From: DATFIX01 sp047617305
GTDB taxonomy: Archaea > Halobacteriota > Halobacteria > Halobacteriales > Natrialbaceae
DNA length: 13,257 bases
Reading direction: 5' to 3'
NCBI GenBank assembly: GCA_047617305.1
Contig: JBLGCL010000074.1
Location: 1 to 13,257 of the forward strand
This document shows positions 1-6,905 of the stretch, in pieces (position 1 is the first letter of the stretch; the number at the start of each line of letters is the position of its first letter). The notes under the pieces were generated by a model, which saw nothing but the letters and a program-made list of their open reading frames with translations, did not search any database and had not been told where the DNA came from. The position numbers and the translations under genes were made by a program.

Positions 1-33
1 CAGTCACTGGAACGTGTAAGAACAGGAGATGAC

Positions 34-113
34 GGCGCTGTATCCCCGCCCTACTGCGCTCCTTGTCCGCTTGCGCGGACTGCGATGCTCGTTGAGGACG
101 GGGGCTTAGCGCC
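34..113. ncRNA. Candidate structured RNA or mobile-element end (nested inverted repeats)
   Basis: Three inverted repeats are nested concentrically. The outer stem is GGCGCT (34-39) with AGCGCC (108-113). The middle stem is CCCCGCCCT (44-52) with AGGACGGGG (95-103), 8 of 9 positions paired. The inner stem is GTCCGC (65-70) with GCGGAC (75-80), closing a TTGC loop. Concentric stems of this kind are unlikely by chance and would fold as an RNA of about 80 nt or a DNA cruciform. Subterminal structures like this occur at the right ends of IS200/IS605 (IS1341-type) elements, where they form the 3' part of the TnpB guide RNA. No TnpB coding sequence is visible here, so that identity is only inferred. 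Strand cannot be decided from symmetry. Confidence 0.35.
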
Positions 114-123
114 TGCATTCAGC

Positions 124-199
124 TAAACCTAAACCTTAGACAATACGCACGAACTATGCGGTAGTCGGAGGGCCGGGAAACCTTCGCAGCGGAACTGCG
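124..199 (-). terminator. Possible terminator of the methyltransferase gene
   Basis: Read on the minus strand just after the methyltransferase stop, there is a small hairpin (CGCAG/CTGCG, 185-199, five-base loop). Further down lies a T-rich stretch TTTAGGTTTAG, the complement of a tandem TAAACC pair at 124-135. Archaeal termination depends mainly on U-rich tracts, so this could end the transcript. The hairpin and the tract lie about 50 bases apart, so the assignment is weak. Confidence 0.25.
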
Positions 200-203
200 C
201 GTC

Positions 204-890
204 TCAATCGTCGCGTACGTCGATGTCGGACTGGCGATAGCTCACCGCCAGCCCCTCGCCCAGCGGCCAGACGACCGTCTCGAAGGCGAGGTCGTCCCGG
301 GCGGCGTCCAGGTATTCGGCGATCCCCGCCGTACTCCCGTTCATGTCCGGGTTCTCGCCCTCGGCGTGGGCCAACAGCGCCTCGAAGTCGACGCTGCCGG
401 ACGTCATCGCGTTGTCCGCGACGACGACGCCGCCGGTCGAAACCTCGTCGCGAATGGTCTCGAAGGCGTCCCGGTAGCGGTCCTTCTCGATGTCGATCAG
501 GACGAAGTCGAGCGGTCCTTCGTGCGTTTCCGCGGTTTCGATCGCGTCGCCTTCCTCGTACCGTGCTAGGCCGTCGAACCCGCCGCGGGCCATGAACTCC
601 CGTGCCATCTCCAGTTCGTCCTCGTCGTGTTCGGTGAGGACGATCTCGCCGTCGGCCGGGAGCGCGGCCGCGATCCAGTAGGCCGAGTAACCGAAGCCGG
701 AGCCGAACTCGAACGCCCGCCTGGCGTCGACGAGTCTGGCCAGCAGGCGGAGGGTCGCGCCGACCTCGTGACCGACGTGGGGAAACCCCTGTTCCCGGGC
801 GTAGTGGTCCATTTCCGCGAGGACGCCGTCCTGGCTGGTGGCGACGGTTCGCACGAACCGTTCGACGTCGTCCCGCAGGATGCTGTTCAT
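204..890 (-). CDS. SAM-dependent O-methyltransferase (class I, COMT/CCoAOMT-like)
   Basis: A 228-residue Rossmann-fold methyltransferase. Motif I, which binds the SAM methionine part, is EFGSGFGYSAYW at residues 61-72. LTEHDE (85-90) fits the acidic residue that holds the SAM ribose. LIDIEKDRY (131-139) and VVADN (156-160) match the metal-binding D...DN pattern of catechol and caffeoyl-CoA O-methyltransferases. D133, D159 and N160 are the likely Mg2+ ligands, so a phenolic or similar hydroxyl acceptor is plausible, but the substrate cannot be read. The length suits the family. The start at 890 was chosen because family similarity begins about there (DDVERFVRTVA) and a CTATTG box lies about 27 bases upstream. 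An in-frame ATG at 974 would add 28 residues of non-acidic sequence; it has a better-placed TATA box (TTTAAT near 1000), so the longer form remains possible. The gene is divergent from the coiled-coil gene and has no operon partner in view. Confidence 0.85.
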   Translation of the reverse strand: MNSILRDDVERFVRTVATSQDGVLAEMDHYAREQGFPHVGHEVGATLRLLARLVDARRAFEFGSGFGYSAYWIAAALPADGEIVLTEHDEDELEMAREFMARGGFDGLARYEEGDAIETAETHEGPLDFVLIDIEKDRYRDAFETIRDEVSTGGVVVADNAMTSGSVDFEALLAHAEGENPDMNGSTAGIAEYLDAARDDLAFETVVWPLGEGLAVSYRQSDIDVRDD

Positions 891-995
891 GGGTTTCCGG
901 TCGGACTGCTGGCTCAATAGGCTTCCCCCTTCGCGGGCCGACGGGTGTTTTCCGAGTGTGAAAATCGGATTCATCGCTCCGTTATCAGCCGTAAT

Positions 996-1004
996 GATTA
1001 AATG
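996..1004. promoter_or_regulatory. Shared AT-rich promoter box between divergent genes
   Basis: The run GATTAAATG is the most AT-rich spot in the intergenic stretch 891-1072. Read on the minus strand it gives CATTTAATC, centred about 26 bases before the ATG at 974, which is the right place for a leaderless transcript. Read on the plus strand it would start transcription near 1027, leaving a leader of about 45 bases before the coiled-coil gene. That gene has a G-rich Shine-Dalgarno-like AGGGGGAT at 1059-1066. Box identity and orientation are inferred from spacing only. Confidence 0.45.
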
Positions 1005-1072
1005 AACTGATGCCTAACTGACATCCACCAGGACGGGGGTCCCGAGAAACCGCCGGCCAGGGGGATTCGACA

Positions 1073-2557
1073 ATGCCAACGAACGTCACCATCGTCGAGG
1101 GGGGTATAGACGTCGCCCGATTCGATACGGTCGAAACCGTCGAAACCAAAACCGACGAGTTGCGGATCGAAAAGCGGGTTGCAAGGACCGACGCGAACCG
1201 GGCCATCGTGAACCTGAAAGCTGAAGCGGGGGTCGAGGACGTGGTCGGTGCCTGGTTCGTGGAACGTCTTCCCGGCATCGACGTCGACGAGGTCGACGCA
1301 CACGAAGACGTCGATCCTGGCCAGTGGTCGTTCACCGACGAGGACCGGCTCCGTTTTGAGGTCGTCGTCGAGTCCGACCAATCGACCAGCGTCGGATATA
1401 TCGTGACGGGGATCGAGAACGCGGAACCGCTCTTGGCCCCGCCGGGCGTGGAGGAGATCCAGACGGTCGGTCACGCGGAACCCGGGTCGGCGGACGACAC
1501 GACGAGCGACATCGTCGACCAGCGGCCGGCGACCGGCGACTGGAACACCGAACGGAGGGACAGCATCGCCAGCAAGGTGCGCGAGGCGCTCAGTGACCCG
1601 GCGGACTCGTCGGGGGCTCGCGAGGGGAACGCCGAGGCGCAGACGTCGGGCCGCGACAACCTGGAGTTCGAGTTCGACAGGGGGGACGATTCCGGTCCGG
1701 AGTCGGACGACGAGACGGGGTCCGAGGCGGACGTGTCGGATAGCGAAGACGAGTTCAGCCTCGATCGTTCGTCCGGCCGGGACGAGGATCGGACGGCGGA
1801 CGAGACCGGGTCCGCGACGGCGGCTGCTGCCGAAGACGGCGGGGCGCGGGAAACCGACGGGGGTAACGAATCGGGCGACGAGACCCTGCTCCGGGGGTCC
1901 AGCGCGTCGAACGTCGAGGGATCGGAATCACCCGACCGGACCGTCGCGCCGGAGGAGGTGCCGTCCGTTTTCGTGAACCAGCTGCGCTCCGGCGCGGTAT
2001 CCGACGACGAGATAGAAGCCCTTCGCGAAGCGCTCGGTATCCAGGCGCGACGTTCGACGGAGGCTCGAATCGAGCACGTCGAGAGTCGTCTCACCGAGTT
2101 CGATGCGTACGTCGAGGCCCTCGAAGCGTTCATCGACGAGAACGGAACCGCGGACGAGGCCATCGCGGACCTCGAGGCGACGGTCGATGAACTGAACGAC
2201 AGGATCGCGTCACTCGAAAACGAACTCGAAGACGTCCGGGAGCAGCAGGCAACGATGCGGGAGACCGTTGACGACCACGACGACGAACTGTCGGCGGTCG
2301 AGGAGCGGACCGACGCCCTCGAGACGCGGATCGAGGACCTGGACTCGACGACCGCCGATCAGGACTCGCGGATCGAGGACCTGGAGGAGGACCAGCGGGA
2401 ACTCCGGTCGGAACTCGAGGACGACCGTCGGGATCTGCGATCGGACCTCGAAACGTCGATCGACGAGGTCGAGTCCGACGTGGACGACCTGTCCACCCGA
2501 ATCGATTCCATCGAGTCCTCCTGGCGGAAGGTCAAGGACGCCTTCGGCGGCGACTGA
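1073..2557 (+). CDS. Acidic coiled-coil protein of unknown function
   Basis: I do not recognise a named family for this 494-residue protein. Three parts are visible. Residues 1-130 look like a compact, beta-rich domain, with alternating hydrophobic strands such as RLRFEVVVE and SVGYIVTGIE. Residues 131-295 are a low-complexity linker of Asp, Glu, Ser and Gly, probably disordered. Residues 297-323 (PSVFVNQLRSGAVSDDEIEALREALGI) form a short predicted helical segment. Residues 325-485 are nearly continuous heptads (RIEHVESRL, RIASLENEL, RIEDLEED), a long coiled coil ending in WRKVKDAFGGD. There is no signal peptide or membrane segment, so it is probably cytoplasmic and oligomeric. ATG at 1073 follows a G-rich Shine-Dalgarno-like site at 1059-1066. 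It is convergent with the hydrolase, with only 30 bases between stop codons. A scaffold or chromosome-associated role is a guess. Confidence 0.8.
   Translation: MPTNVTIVEGGIDVARFDTVETVETKTDELRIEKRVARTDANRAIVNLKAEAGVEDVVGAWFVERLPGIDVDEVDAHEDVDPGQWSFTDEDRLRFEVVVESDQSTSVGYIVTGIENAEPLLAPPGVEEIQTVGHAEPGSADDTTSDIVDQRPATGDWNTERRDSIASKVREALSDPADSSGAREGNAEAQTSGRDNLEFEFDRGDDSGPESDDETGSEADVSDSEDEFSLDRSSGRDEDRTADETGSATAAAAEDGGARETDGGNESGDETLLRGSSASNVEGSESPDRTVAPEEVPSVFVNQLRSGAVSDDEIEALREALGIQARRSTEARIEHVESRLTEFDAYVEALEAFIDENGTADEAIADLEATVDELNDRIASLENELEDVREQQATMRETVDDHDDELSAVEERTDALETRIEDLDSTTADQDSRIEDLEEDQRELRSELEDDRRDLRSDLETSIDEVESDVDDLSTRIDSIESSWRKVKDAFGGD
2325..2385 (+). repeat. 19-bp direct repeat inside the coiled-coil gene
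   Basis: The sequence CGCGGATCGAGGACCTGGA occurs exactly at 2325-2343 and again at 2367-2385. The period is 42 bases, which is 14 codons or two heptads, and both copies encode RIEDL. Identity at DNA level, with the reading frame and heptad phase kept, suggests a recent in-frame duplication or gene-conversion unit within the coiled coil. Confidence 0.8.
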
Positions 2558-2587
2558 CCGCCCGGCAGTTCCTCGGGATCCCCAGAA

Positions 2588-3835
2588 TCAGGTCGCGAGC
2601 TCGGCGACCGCCCCGGCGAGCACCGTCGTCGCCGTCGCACAGTCCTCCCAGTCGGTCCACTCGTCGGGGGAGTGCGAGATCCCGTCCCGCGACGGCGCAA
2701 AGAGGAGGGCGGCGTCGGTCACTCGGGCGACGTGCATCGTGTCGTGGGCGGCGCCAGACGGCAGGTCCATCGCGTCGATCCCCTCCTTCTCGGCCGCTCC
2801 GTGGGCGACCTCGCGGACGCGATCGCTCATCGGCATCGGGTCCACGTCGAGTTCGGTTTCCAGCGACGTTTCGACGTCCCGATCGCCGGCGACGCGGTCG
2901 AGGCTCCGCTCGATGCTGCCTTCGAGGACGTCCATCGACTCGCGCCGGACGTCGCGCACGTCGATCCCAAGATCGGCCCGACCGGGAACGACGTTCGTGG
3001 CGTTGGGGGTCACGTCCAGGCGTCCCACCGTCGCCACCGCCGTCGGGCTGTCCGTCGCGGCGACCTCCTTCGCCGCCCGTTCGACGTCCCGAACCACCTC
3101 GCTGGCGGCGACGAGGGCGTCCCGTCGCTCGTCCATCGCCGTCGCGCCGGCGTGGTTCGCCTCGCCCTCGACGACCGCGGTATAGTGAGCGATCCCCGTG
3201 ATCGTCGTCACGATTCCCACGGGAACGCCCGCCGTTTCGAGGGTCGTGTCCTGCTCGACGTGGAGTTCGAGCCAGGCGTCCCACTCGCCGGCGTCCAGTC
3301 GGCCGTCTCCCCGGTACCCGATGGCTTCGAGGGCTTCCGCGAGCGACTGCCCGGCGTCGTCTTCGAGCGCCAGGGCGGATTCGACCGACCGTTCGCCCGT
3401 CGCGACGGCGGAACCGAGCATCCCCCCGCCGAATCGCTGCCCCTCCTCCTCGGTGAAGGAGACGACCTCGATCGGTCGTTCCGGCTCGGCGCCGGCGTCC
3501 TGCATGGCCCTGACCGCCTCCAGGGCGGCGTACACTCCCAGCGGCCCGTCGAAGATACCGCCTTCCGGAACCGAATCGAGGTGACTTCCGGTCGCGACCG
3601 GGGCCAGTTCGGGATCGGTGCTCCGCGGCTCCCAGCGACCGGCCACGTTGCCGACGGCGTCGATCCTGACCTCGAGGCCCGCCTCCTCCATGCGCTCGAC
3701 GAGTCGGTCCCGACACCTCCGGTTGGCGTCGGTTCCCGCGAGAGCGGTCCGTCCGTGACCGGTCTCGGACTCGATGGCGCCGTACTGGGCGTTGGCCTCG
3801 ATGTCGGCTCTCAGTCGTCCCCCGTCGATGTTCAT
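2588..3835 (-). CDS. Zn-dependent amidohydrolase, M20 family (N-carbamoyl-amino-acid hydrolase / allantoate amidohydrolase type)
   Basis: A 415-residue member of the M20 group that cleaves carbamoyl or ureido amides: N-carbamoyl-L-amino-acid hydrolase, allantoate amidohydrolase, or beta-ureidopropionase of the yeast type. The two-metal site is complete: H85 in GSHLDSVPEGG, D96 in GIFDGPLG, the catalytic and ligand pair E130-E131 in FTEEEGQRFG, H192 in LELHVEQ, and H388 in GISHSPDE. The dimerisation-domain signature NHAGATAMDERRDAL (227-241) and NVVPG (281-285) are also typical, as is GAAHDT (361-366). The length matches the family. The start at 3835 (MNIDGGRLRADIE) is where family similarity begins; the region upstream encodes Arg-rich, Cys-containing sequence unlike a haloarchaeal protein. 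A weak box AAATGGTA lies about 28 bases upstream. The gene is divergent from the oxidoreductase. The exact substrate is open; other pyrimidine-nucleoside genes in the window make beta-ureidopropionate worth considering. Confidence 0.88.
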   Translation of the reverse strand: MNIDGGRLRADIEANAQYGAIESETGHGRTALAGTDANRRCRDRLVERMEEAGLEVRIDAVGNVAGRWEPRSTDPELAPVATGSHLDSVPEGGIFDGPLGVYAALEAVRAMQDAGAEPERPIEVVSFTEEEGQRFGGGMLGSAVATGERSVESALALEDDAGQSLAEALEAIGYRGDGRLDAGEWDAWLELHVEQDTTLETAGVPVGIVTTITGIAHYTAVVEGEANHAGATAMDERRDALVAASEVVRDVERAAKEVAATDSPTAVATVGRLDVTPNATNVVPGRADLGIDVRDVRRESMDVLEGSIERSLDRVAGDRDVETSLETELDVDPMPMSDRVREVAHGAAEKEGIDAMDLPSGAAHDTMHVARVTDAALLFAPSRDGISHSPDEWTDWEDCATATTVLAGAVAELAT

Positions 3836-4004
3836 ACGCCCACTCCGCCAGCCGCGGCCATACCATTTGTGACGCCGGCAGCCCGGGACCTCGACGGCCC
3901 CGGAAGCGCATCGAACGGCCGTCTTTCGCCGTGGATTCGGCGTTTGCAACCCCTCCGGAACTGGATGAAAACAACTACCAAGCGACGACGTCTTTCAAAG
4001 CCCA

Positions 4005-4010
4005 TTTATC
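4005..4010 (+). promoter_or_regulatory. TATA box of the oxidoreductase gene
   Basis: TTTATC sits in an otherwise GC-rich region, centred about 26 bases before the ATG at 4033. There is no Shine-Dalgarno between box and start. This geometry is the standard haloarchaeal leaderless promoter and fixes both the transcription start and the start codon. Confidence 0.7.
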
Positions 4011-4032
4011 TGACCGTTCCTCACTCACCCGT

Positions 4033-5196
4033 ATGTCTGCGACGGTCGTCGTGCTGGGGTCCGGGTACGCCGGCACGGGCGTGGTCTCACGGCTGGAGGA
4101 CGAACTCGACGCGGGCGACGAGCTGGTCTGGGTGTCCGAGGTGCCCCATCACCTGGTGCTCCACGAGTCCCACCGCGTCGTCCGGGATCCCGAGGTTGCC
4201 GACCTGATCACGCTGCCGATCGACGCCGTGGCCCGGGACTCGACCCGGTTCGTCGAGGGGTCGGTCGCGGGCCTGCACGCCGACGACCGCGAGGTGCGAC
4301 TCGAGGATGGACGGACGATCGGCTTCGATTACGCCGTCGTCGCCCTCGGCAGCCGGACCGCGTTCTACGGGATACCGGGGCTCGAGGAGCACGCCCTCAC
4401 ACTCAAGGGACTCGACGACGCCTACGAGATCCACGAAGCGGTCACGTCGGCCGCCGGCCGGGCGACGACGGAGGACCCGGCCCGGATCGTCGTGGGTGGT
4501 GCCGGGCTGTCCGGCATCCAGATCGCGGGCGAAATCGCGGCGCTTCGCCGGGAACGGGGGCTCCCGATCGAGGTCACGCTCGTCGAGGCGCTCGACGAGA
4601 TTCTGCCGGGCAACGACGACTCGGTACAGTCGGCCCTCCGGGAACGACTCGAGGCGGCCGGCGTCGAAATCCTGACCGGGACGCCGATCACGGAGGCGGA
4701 GGCCGATCGACTCCGGGTCGACGACCGGGAATCCATGGGCTACGACGTCCTGGTCTGGACCGGCGGCATCACCGGCCAGCGAGCCTTGGAGGACTCGGAC
4801 GTCGAAACCGAACACGAACGCGTGATCGCCGGGGCCACGTTCGAGACCTCGCACGACCGCGTGTTCGCGGTCGGCGACTCGGCCGTCTTCGAGGGCGACG
4901 GAAACGGCAACCCGGTTCCCCCGACCGCCCAGGCCGCCTGGCAGGCGGCCGAGGTGGCCGCCGAGAACGTCGTGCGGCGACTAGACGGTCGTCCGCTCGA
5001 GACCTGGAGCTACGACGACAAGGGAACGCTCGTCTCCGTGGGCGACGAGGCGGTCGCCCACGGCGTTTCCGTCCTCCCGTTCGTCGACACCTTCGGCGGG
5101 GTCCCGGCGGAGTTCCTCAAGAAGTTCGTGGCCGCCCGCTGGATCGCGGACGTGACCTCGTGGAAGCGGGCCCGGCGGGCCTGGTCCCATCTGTGA
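4033..5196 (+). CDS. FAD/NAD(P)-dependent oxidoreductase, type II NADH dehydrogenase-like
   Basis: A 387-residue two-dinucleotide-fold flavoprotein. The FAD-binding GSGYAG motif is at residues 9-14, right at the N-terminus. The second nucleotide fold (NADH or NADPH) carries VVGGAGLSG at 153-161. The late FAD-contact motif VFAVGDSAVF is at 277-286, followed by VPPTAQAAWQAAEVAAENV (295-313), as in Ndh-type enzymes. There is no redox-active CxxC pair, so it is not a disulfide reductase of the lipoamide type. The C-terminus (FLKKFVAARW... RRAWSHL) is basic and amphipathic and could sit on the membrane face, as in Ndh-2. Likely role: NADH:quinone oxidoreductase feeding the respiratory chain without proton pumping. 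A sulfide:quinone reductase-like activity is less likely because the conserved cysteines are absent. The start is fixed by the TATA box 26 bases upstream. Confidence 0.88.
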   Translation: MSATVVVLGSGYAGTGVVSRLEDELDAGDELVWVSEVPHHLVLHESHRVVRDPEVADLITLPIDAVARDSTRFVEGSVAGLHADDREVRLEDGRTIGFDYAVVALGSRTAFYGIPGLEEHALTLKGLDDAYEIHEAVTSAAGRATTEDPARIVVGGAGLSGIQIAGEIAALRRERGLPIEVTLVEALDEILPGNDDSVQSALRERLEAAGVEILTGTPITEAEADRLRVDDRESMGYDVLVWTGGITGQRALEDSDVETEHERVIAGATFETSHDRVFAVGDSAVFEGDGNGNPVPPTAQAAWQAAEVAAENVVRRLDGRPLETWSYDDKGTLVSVGDEAVAHGVSVLPFVDTFGGVPAEFLKKFVAARWIADVTSWKRARRAWSHL

Positions 5197-5201
5197 CGTT
5201 G

Positions 5202-5224
5202 GATCCGTTCGACGTCGCCGGATC
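5202..5224 (+). terminator. Hairpin after the oxidoreductase stop
   Basis: GATCCG (5202-5207) pairs with CGGATC (5219-5224) around an 11-base loop that itself contains the palindrome CGACGTCG. It starts six bases after the stop codon. It has no U-rich tract, so a terminator or mRNA 3'-end role is only suggested. Confidence 0.3.
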
Positions 5225-5321
5225 GTCGCGTCGCCCGACATAAACCCTGTCGCGAATCCCGCACGCTGGGAACGGGAGCGTCCTACAACTCCGTCCGGCG
5301 GGTATCGACTCACGACCCACG

Positions 5322-5939
5322 ATGTCAGGAGCGGAGACGCTCGGTTTCCCGGCCGGCAGGCACCTCGTTCGGACGGCCCGCCGGAGCGTCGATCGAGCGG
5401 TAACGGACGACGCTTCCCCGACGCCCCCCGACGATTACCCGTCGGCGCTCGACGAGCAGCGAGGTGCGTTCGTGACCCTCCGAAAGGCGGGCGACCTCCG
5501 GGGATGTATCGGCGAACCGTACGCGACCCAGCCGCTGATCGAGAGCGTCGTCTCGGCCGCGGTCGGTGCCGCGACCCGTGACCCACGGTTCCCGCCGGTC
5601 CAGGAGCCGGAACTCGACGCGATCGCCGTCGAGGTGAGCGCGCTCACCAGCCCCGCGTCGATCGATGCCGACGACCCGTCGGCCGTCGTCGAGGCCGTGG
5701 CGGTCGGCACCGACGGGTTGATCGTGCGGGACGGCGAGCGGAACGGTCTTCTCCTTCCACAGGTCGCGGTCGAACAGGGCTGGGACGCCGAGACGTTCCT
5801 CGCCGAAACCTGCCGGAAGGCCGGCCTCCCCAGGGATCGGTGGCGAACGGACGACGTGACGATCGAACGGTTTACCGTCGATCGCTTCGAGGAACGCGAG
5901 CCCCGCGGCGAGGTCGCGACTGGCGACGTGCTCGACTAG
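5322..5939 (+). CDS. AMMECR1-domain protein
   Basis: A 205-residue protein of the AMMECR1 family (TIGR00296), conserved from archaea to human. The diagnostic LRGCIG motif lies at about residues 58-63, and DPRFPPV follows near 87-93. The second conserved block, GLLLPQVAVEQGWDAETFLAETC (roughly 142-165), matches archaeal members closely, with KAGLP after it. The biochemical function of the family is not established. A nucleic-acid or modification role is often proposed, and some prokaryotic members sit beside a Memo-like protein and a radical SAM protein; neither is present here. ATG at 5322 opens the frame and has no Shine-Dalgarno. A possible TATA-like CATAAAC near 5239-5245 would give a leader of about 50 bases, or CTACAAC near 5283 a short one. 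It is convergent with the phosphorylase, 21 bases between stop codons. Confidence 0.9.
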   Translation: MSGAETLGFPAGRHLVRTARRSVDRAVTDDASPTPPDDYPSALDEQRGAFVTLRKAGDLRGCIGEPYATQPLIESVVSAAVGAATRDPRFPPVQEPELDAIAVEVSALTSPASIDADDPSAVVEAVAVGTDGLIVRDGERNGLLLPQVAVEQGWDAETFLAETCRKAGLPRDRWRTDDVTIERFTVDRFEEREPRGEVATGDVLD

Positions 5940-5960
5940 CGGGGAGCGGTCGGTCGCCGG

Positions 5961-6782
5961 CTACTCCAGCGACAGCCCCGGGTGCCAGTGGTCGACGCCG
6001 GCCTCGGCCTTCCGCTCGTCCATGGCGGCCAGGAGGGAGACGGCCAGCGAAGCCACCTCCACAGCACGCGTGTCGCCCTCGGTCCGGAACTCGCCGGTCG
6101 CCCGATTGGCGTAGACTGCACAGACGGCGCCGGCACGGAGCCCGTAGAGGTTCGCCAGGGTCAGGATCGCGCTGGCCTCCATCTCCACGTTCGCCACGTT
6201 CGCGTCCCGGAGGTGCTCGACCAGTTCCTCGCCCCCCTCGGCAATGAAGCCCTCGTAGCCGGGGCGCCCCTGGCCGGCGTAGAACGAGTCGGCGGACATC
6301 GTGATCCCGGTGTGATAGTCGTACCCGAGGCGTTCGGCCGCCGCGATCAGGGCGGCGACGACCTCGTGGTCGGCGACGGCCGGGTAGTCCTCGCGGACGT
6401 ACTCGTCGCTGGTTCCCTCCTGGCGAACGCCGCCGGTCGTTATCACGAGGTCCCCGACGTCCATCTCGGGCTGGAGGGCGCCACAGGAGCCCACGCGGAG
6501 GAACGTGTCGACGCCGATCCGGGCCAGTTCCTCGACCGCGATGGCCGCCGAGGGGCTGCCGATGCCCGTCGAGGTCACCGAGATCGGGGTGCCGTCGTAG
6601 GTCCCCGTCGCCGTTCGATACTCGCGGTGGCGGCCGGTCTCCACCCACTCGTCCCAGCAGTCGACGACCTTCTCGACGCGCTCGGGGTTGCCGGGGAGGA
6701 GGACGGCGTCCGCGACGTCGTCCGGGCCGACCCCGACGTGGTACTGCTCGTCGTCGTTCGGGTCCTCGCTGTCCGCGGGCAT
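5961..6782 (-). CDS. udp: Uridine phosphorylase-type nucleoside phosphorylase
   Basis: A 273-residue member of the PNP/UDP family (hexameric nucleoside phosphorylases). It catalyses phosphorolysis of a nucleoside to base and ribose-1-phosphate. Visible signatures are LLPGNPERV (28-36, phosphate loop), STGIGSPSAAI (71-81), RVGSCGALQ (96-104, phosphate and ribose site), and VEMEAS (199-204), whose Met-Glu pair contacts the ribose. The pattern fits uridine phosphorylase better than PNP or MTA phosphorylase, but a wider nucleoside range is possible in archaea. The start MPADSED at 6782 was chosen because the acidic N-terminus begins there; ATG at 6800 (MAKSRV added) is in frame and equally open. 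No clear TATA box separates the two options. The gene is divergent from ycaO and convergent with AMMECR1. Together with the cytidine deaminase at 10387-10779 it forms a cytidine to uridine to uracil route. Confidence 0.9.
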   Translation of the reverse strand: MPADSEDPNDDEQYHVGVGPDDVADAVLLPGNPERVEKVVDCWDEWVETGRHREYRTATGTYDGTPISVTSTGIGSPSAAIAVEELARIGVDTFLRVGSCGALQPEMDVGDLVITTGGVRQEGTSDEYVREDYPAVADHEVVAALIAAAERLGYDYHTGITMSADSFYAGQGRPGYEGFIAEGGEELVEHLRDANVANVEMEASAILTLANLYGLRAGAVCAVYANRATGEFRTEGDTRAVEVASLAVSLLAAMDERKAEAGVDHWHPGLSLE

Positions 6783-6875
6783 AACCCGGGATTTCGCCAT
6801 CCGTTCCCGAAAGGCCTTCGGATTTCCGCGGTCGGGTGGGCGGTCGCGGCCGTCGAACCGCCCGTGACCGCGGGC

Positions 6876-6881
6876 CTTTTC
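6876..6881 (+). promoter_or_regulatory. Weak TATA-like box before ycaO
   Basis: CTTTTC stands out in a GC-rich region about 27 bases before the ATG at 6906, and there is no good Shine-Dalgarno. The position fits a leaderless promoter and supports 6906 as the start, though the box is poor in A and T. Confidence 0.4.
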
Positions 6882-6905
6882 CGGGCCCTCCCCGAGGGTC
6901 GGGAC

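Noticed and set aside
1..126. Open frame from the left edge to a TAA at 124-126 on the plus strand
   Set aside because: The 41 residues are not acidic, match nothing I recognise and run through the nested stems; it may be noncoding. It could still be the tail of a gene outside the window.
6806..6821. AAGGCCTT palindrome with partial CCGAA/TTCGG arms between the phosphorylase and ycaO
   Set aside because: Short arms in GC-rich DNA; no second copy elsewhere in the window to suggest an operator.
5982..6905. Plus-strand reading frame open for about 300 codons ahead of and in frame with ycaO
   Set aside because: It is antisense to the well-supported phosphorylase gene and has no recognisable domain; the YcaO fold starts at 6906. 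High-GC haloarchaeal DNA often leaves such shadow frames open.
6783..6905. Search for a precursor peptide for the YcaO protein
   Set aside because: The 123-base gap and the gap after the gene hold no small ORF with a Cys/Ser/Thr-rich core.
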